Shown here: positions 61,317 through 64,000 of the stretch, piece after piece
Numbering within the stretch: position 1 is the first letter of the stretch
How the letters are laid out: every line of letters begins with the position of its first letter
Assembly: GCF_910593845.1 (NCBI RefSeq)
Contig: NZ_CAJVAS010000010.1
Location: forward strand, 1 to 64,000
Source: Paenibacillus solanacearum
GTDB taxonomy: Bacteria > Bacillota > Bacilli > Paenibacillales > NBRC-103111
Direction: 5' to 3'
Length of the DNA: 64,000 nt
Made by a program: the position numbers and the translations under genes
Notes under the pieces: model-generated
Seen by the model: the letters and a program-made list of their open reading frames with translations, nothing else
What the model was told of the DNA's origin: nothing
The model's database searches: none

Positions 61317-62003
61317 ATGTGGTTTCATCCGATGGATTACTTGATCTTCATCGCCTTCGGACTGTCGATCTGGGCTCAGTTCCGCGTAAAGGGGACATTC
61401 GGCAAATGGTCCGACGTGCCTGTTGCGTCCGGAATGACAGGATACGACGCCGCACGCCGCCTGCTGGACGCGAACGGACTGTATGACGTGCCCGTCGAAC
61501 CGGTGCCGGGTGCATTGACGGACCATTACGACCCGATCGCCCGTGCCGTGAGGCTGTCGGAGCCGGTCTACTACGAAAACTCGATATCGGCCGTATCCGT
61601 CGCATGTCATGAGGTCGGCCACGCCATACAGCATAAAGTGCACTATCCTATGCTCGTGTTGCGTCACCGCATGTTCCCGGCGGTCAACTTCACTTCCGGC
61701 GTTGCGCCGCTGCTGATTATTGCCGGCTTGATCTTCCAACAATTCAACTTCTTGCTTGGCCTCGGGATTTTGTTCTTCTCCGCGGCGGTAGCGTTCCAGC
61801 TCGTTACGCTGCCGGTCGAGTTCAACGCCAGCAACCGGGCCCGCGACCTGATGATTTCCGAAGGCTTCATCACCAACGACGAAGAACGCGGCGTAGCCAA
61901 AGTGCTGAACGCTGCCGCGCTTACCTACGTAGCCGCAGCGCTGATCTCCTTGCTGGAGCTCATCAAGTATATTATGATCTTCACCAACCGCAGCGACGAT
62001 TAA
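61317..62003 (+). CDS. yugP: YugP-family membrane zinc metallopeptidase
   Basis: Seen: N-terminal helix (YLIFIAFGLSIWAQFRVKGT), the zinc motif VACHEVGHAIQHK near residue 97 (HExxH), two further helices (VAPLLIIAGLIFQQFNFLLG) and EFNASNRARDLM with the third ligand. Length 228 aa is normal for YugP. ATG 61317 has GGAGG 10 nt upstream; ATG 61308 would be too close. Substrate unknown. Confidence 0.9.
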   Translation: MWFHPMDYLIFIAFGLSIWAQFRVKGTFGKWSDVPVASGMTGYDAARRLLDANGLYDVPVEPVPGALTDHYDPIARAVRLSEPVYYENSISAVSVACHEVGHAIQHKVHYPMLVLRHRMFPAVNFTSGVAPLLIIAGLIFQQFNFLLGLGILFFSAAVAFQLVTLPVEFNASNRARDLMISEGFITNDEERGVAKVLNAAALTYVAAALISLLELIKYIMIFTNRSDD

Positions 62004-62018
62004 GGATACGCCCATAGT

Positions 62019-62049
62019 AAAAAAGACCGCTCAAGTGCGGTCTTTTTTA
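62019..62049. terminator. Bidirectional terminator after yugP
   Basis: AAAAAAGACCGC pairs perfectly with GCGGTCTTTTTT around a TCAAGT loop. Confidence 0.88.
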
Positions 62050-62086
62050 CTACCTTGCAAAGACAGCGAATCATTCGCAAGCCGGG

Positions 62087-62395
62087 CTACGCACCCTTGC
62101 CCCCGAGCGGCTTAAGCCGAACCGGTTCGGCTCCCGCGATCAGGGGCATGGCGCGTCGAATCATCGCGGCTGCCTCCTCGCCCTGCAGCGAAGCGTCATG
62201 CGCTGCCTGATCGCTCCATAGCTCTGTTACCCAAATCGTATCCGGGTCTTCCTCGGAGATGTTGACGATGTACAGTTCGCAGTCCTCCACAGTCCTGCAT
62301 TGCTCCGCCGCTTCCAGCAATATTTCAGCCAGAGCCTCGCCCTTGCCCGGGTGCGCCTTGAATTTAACGTACGCCGCAAACTTACTCATCTTCAT
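62087..62395 (-). CDS. Antibiotic biosynthesis monooxygenase (ABM) domain protein
   Basis: A dimeric ferredoxin-like ABM fold of about 100 aa: FAAYVKFKAHPGKGEALAEI, CELYIVNISEEDPDTIWVTE and LWSDQAAHDASLQ are typical of YgiN/LsrG-like proteins. Possible roles include quinol oxidation, haem handling or autoinducer breakdown; none can be chosen. AAGGAGAGG precedes the ATG. It follows the YdeI gene by 38 bp. Confidence 0.85.
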   Translation of the reverse strand: MKMSKFAAYVKFKAHPGKGEALAEILLEAAEQCRTVEDCELYIVNISEEDPDTIWVTELWSDQAAHDASLQGEEAAAMIRRAMPLIAGAEPVRLKPLGGKGA

Positions 62396-62433
62396 CCACC
62401 TCTCCTTATCGCACTTCGCAGCGCTTGCCGCGT

Positions 62434-63030
62434 TTACGATTTCGTCGGATAAATCTTCTCGCCTTTTTCCAGCATTTCGATAAATTGCCGTATACGCCGC
62501 TCACGGGTCTCCTGCTTCTTAACCTGGTGAATGCGGAATTTGATCGCATACTGGTTCTGCTTGTCCAGACTGTCATAGAATGCTTTGGCCGGCGGACTCG
62601 CTTCCAGTGCAGCCGCCAAATCGTCCGGGATCTCAGCCGTGCTTTGCGAAGCGTAGGCCTTGTCCCACTGCCCATTGCGCTTCGCTTCGTCGATCGCGGC
62701 AAGGCCTGCCGCCTTCATTCGCCCTTCGGCAATCAGCCGTTCCACTTTATCCTTGTTCACCTTGGACCAAATGCTTTTCGGTTTCCGCGGAGTGAAACGC
62801 TGTACCCACGTCTTGTCGTCGTATGCTTCTTTTTGACTGTCGATCCACCCGTAGCATAACGCACATTCCAACGCTTCGGCATACGTAACGGAGTCCATGC
62901 CCGCATCCTTTTTGGCCATCCTCAGCCTTATGCCCGGCGAATCGGCATGGTGCCGCTCAAGCCACTGCTCGAATTCCGTCTGATCGCGGCAATACAATAC
63001 CGGCAGCTCGTTATCCTTTTTTGTCGTCAT
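62434..63030 (-). CDS. YdeI/OmdA-family protein
   Basis: Seen: EFEQWLERHHADSPGIRLRM, the conserved VTYAEALECALCYGWIDSQ, RFTPRKPKSIWSKVN and the C-terminal IHQVKKQETRERRIRQFIEM. Length 198 aa is normal. The family is linked to bacteriocin or antimicrobial-peptide resistance in some reports and annotated OmdA; the real function here is unknown. Confidence 0.87.
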   Translation of the reverse strand: MTTKKDNELPVLYCRDQTEFEQWLERHHADSPGIRLRMAKKDAGMDSVTYAEALECALCYGWIDSQKEAYDDKTWVQRFTPRKPKSIWSKVNKDKVERLIAEGRMKAAGLAAIDEAKRNGQWDKAYASQSTAEIPDDLAAALEASPPAKAFYDSLDKQNQYAIKFRIHQVKKQETRERRIRQFIEMLEKGEKIYPTKS

Positions 63031-63168
63031 CTCTCATCCCCCAATCTGAGTCAGAAACGTTCGATTGCGGAAGCTTATCACTTCTTCAGATTACATGAAC
63101 TTCCCTGACAGCTGCAGTCAGTGGATACTGCAATCTCAGCATTTGTTGCTCAGCTTGCATTCTAACAT

Positions 63169-64000
63169 TTATTCCGCCCCAGCCGCATTCGCCGTCTGTC
63201 CCGTTGTCGGCTCAAACCATAATTCGCGAAACTGCACCCATCCGATTGCATTGAGCGACACGTTTTTCAACGACGGGTGGAATACGGTACGCTGTGTATG
63301 CTGAAATAAGAACAGCACATACACCTGCTCCGTAACCAGGCTGCGCAGCCGGTTCAAATAGGTGCCGCGGATGACCGAGGAGCCTTCCTGGTACAGCCTG
63401 CGGATCAACCAGTCGGTCTGCTGTTGCATTTCCGTACCGAGATGCGCCCTGACATGGCAACTCGCCGCCAAAAAAAGCTCAATCACCGAAAGTTCCAAGT
63501 CCTGCTCGACCACATTGCGGCATAGGCAAAAATGCGATTGATGAATCTGCCGCATTCGATGCTCCACATTTTTGGTACTATCCATCTGCCGCAATTCCAT
63601 TCGAATGCCCAGCTCGGAAAGCTGCTCCCGAATGCTCTCCGCAATGTTCCGGAAGTTGGACGAGTACGTCAGGAGCAGCGTCTCACCCTTGTACCCGCTT
63701 CTTGCCAAACATTGTCTCGCCGTCATCGGATCGTATTGATCATCCGTGTCGCTGTGCTCACGGGACAGCTCGTGAAACCATTTGGCCAGGGAGACTTCCC
63801 CCATCCCCGACACATTCAGCTGCTTCCGGTCGAGCCCGTGAAGAAACGCTTTCCGAAAATATACATTTTGCTGCGGACCGGGCAAATCCATGTTGAACGT
63901 AACAAAACTGCAATCGCGCCCGATCGTTTCGATTGCCTGCCAATCGTTCGGGACTTCTCCGTCAATATGGCACTGATAATGCATTTGGTACGATGGCGCG
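63169..64000 (-). CDS. SgrR-like regulator, C-terminal solute-binding part (cut by window edge)
   Basis: The frame is open past the window end, so the N-terminus, where SgrR proteins have a helix-turn-helix, is not visible. The seen part fits a family-5 solute-binding domain: CSFVTFNMDLPGPQQNVYFR, KAFLHGLDRKQLNVSGMGEV, LLLTYSSNFRNIAESIREQL and LSELGIRMELRQMD. The end (WFEPTTGQTANAAGAE) is normal for the family. No signal peptide information. Predicted role: sugar-phosphate or peptide-responsive regulator; a plain ABC solute-binding protein is the alternative. Confidence 0.7.
   Translation of the reverse strand, partial: APSYQMHYQCHIDGEVPNDWQAIETIGRDCSFVTFNMDLPGPQQNVYFRKAFLHGLDRKQLNVSGMGEVSLAKWFHELSREHSDTDDQYDPMTARQCLARSGYKGETLLLTYSSNFRNIAESIREQLSELGIRMELRQMDSTKNVEHRMRQIHQSHFCLCRNVVEQDLELSVIELFLAASCHVRAHLGTEMQQQTDWLIRRLYQEGSSVIRGTYLNRLRSLVTEQVYVLFLFQHTQRTVFHPSLKNVSLNAIGWVQFRELWFEPTTGQTANAAGAE

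Overview
The window looks like a chromosomal piece of a Paenibacillus-type bacterium (Bacillales, Firmicutes). The housekeeping part has moderate to high GC, strong GGAGG-type ribosome sites, frequent GTG and TTG starts and strong intrinsic terminators. It carries many Bacillales genes: yqhH-yqhG, yqzE, yhaO-yhaN, ykvI, yugP, yjbM, lipM, a YjcZ-type sporulation peptide and queDEC. An AdoCbl-dependent class II ribonucleotide reductase, a CbiZ cobinamide amidohydrolase and a class 2 PyrD fit Paenibacillaceae better than Bacillus. All names are from recognised sequence motifs; no database search was run.

Region 1 (about 1-4060) is AT-rich accessory DNA: the 3' end of an IS3-family transposase, an unknown 325-aa gene, a gene-poor stretch with tandem repeats and a broken small ORF, and a 563-aa TnsD/TniQ-type protein. 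It stops 33 bp after the stop codon of nrdJ. The junction has the layout of a Tn7-family right end: a terminal TGT/ACA and three tandem sites. A second, differently spelled end with the same layout lies at 1689-1754. This is the most interesting part of the window: it suggests a Tn7-like element that uses the 3' end of nrdJ as attachment site, possibly with a second element stacked behind it.

Region 2 (4.1-17.6 kb): nrdJ under two NrdR-like boxes, D-amino acid transaminase, octanoyltransferase LipM with a lipoprotein, yqhH-yqhG, a secreted protein, yqzE, argS with a promoter-terminator leader, and a GNAT acetyltransferase. Region 3 (17.7-27.1 kb): two tRNA-Leu(CAG) genes, small proteins, cbiZ, xpt, a lipoprotein, a DedA protein, YkvI, an SDR and an EamA transporter. 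Region 4 (27.2-36 kb): the yhaO-yhaN nuclease/ATPase pair, a glycosyltransferase, a diguanylate cyclase, a UMP-kinase-like gene and two XRE regulators.

Region 5 (36.2-50.7 kb): queD-queE-queC, two separate RsmF-like RNA methyltransferases (one coupled to a pseudouridine synthase), an acidic repeat protein, thioredoxin-like and DUF309 proteins, a small (p)ppGpp synthetase, pyrD, an L,D-transpeptidase and a ferredoxin. Region 6 (50.8-64 kb): dinB coupled to mobB, citramalate synthase, a ResA-like thioredoxin, an MFS transporter behind a two-codon leader ORF, a JAMM peptidase, an amt-DUF294-exonuclease operon behind a GlnR/TnrA-like site, a MerR regulator, YugP, two small-domain proteins and the 3' part of an SgrR-like gene cut by the window edge.
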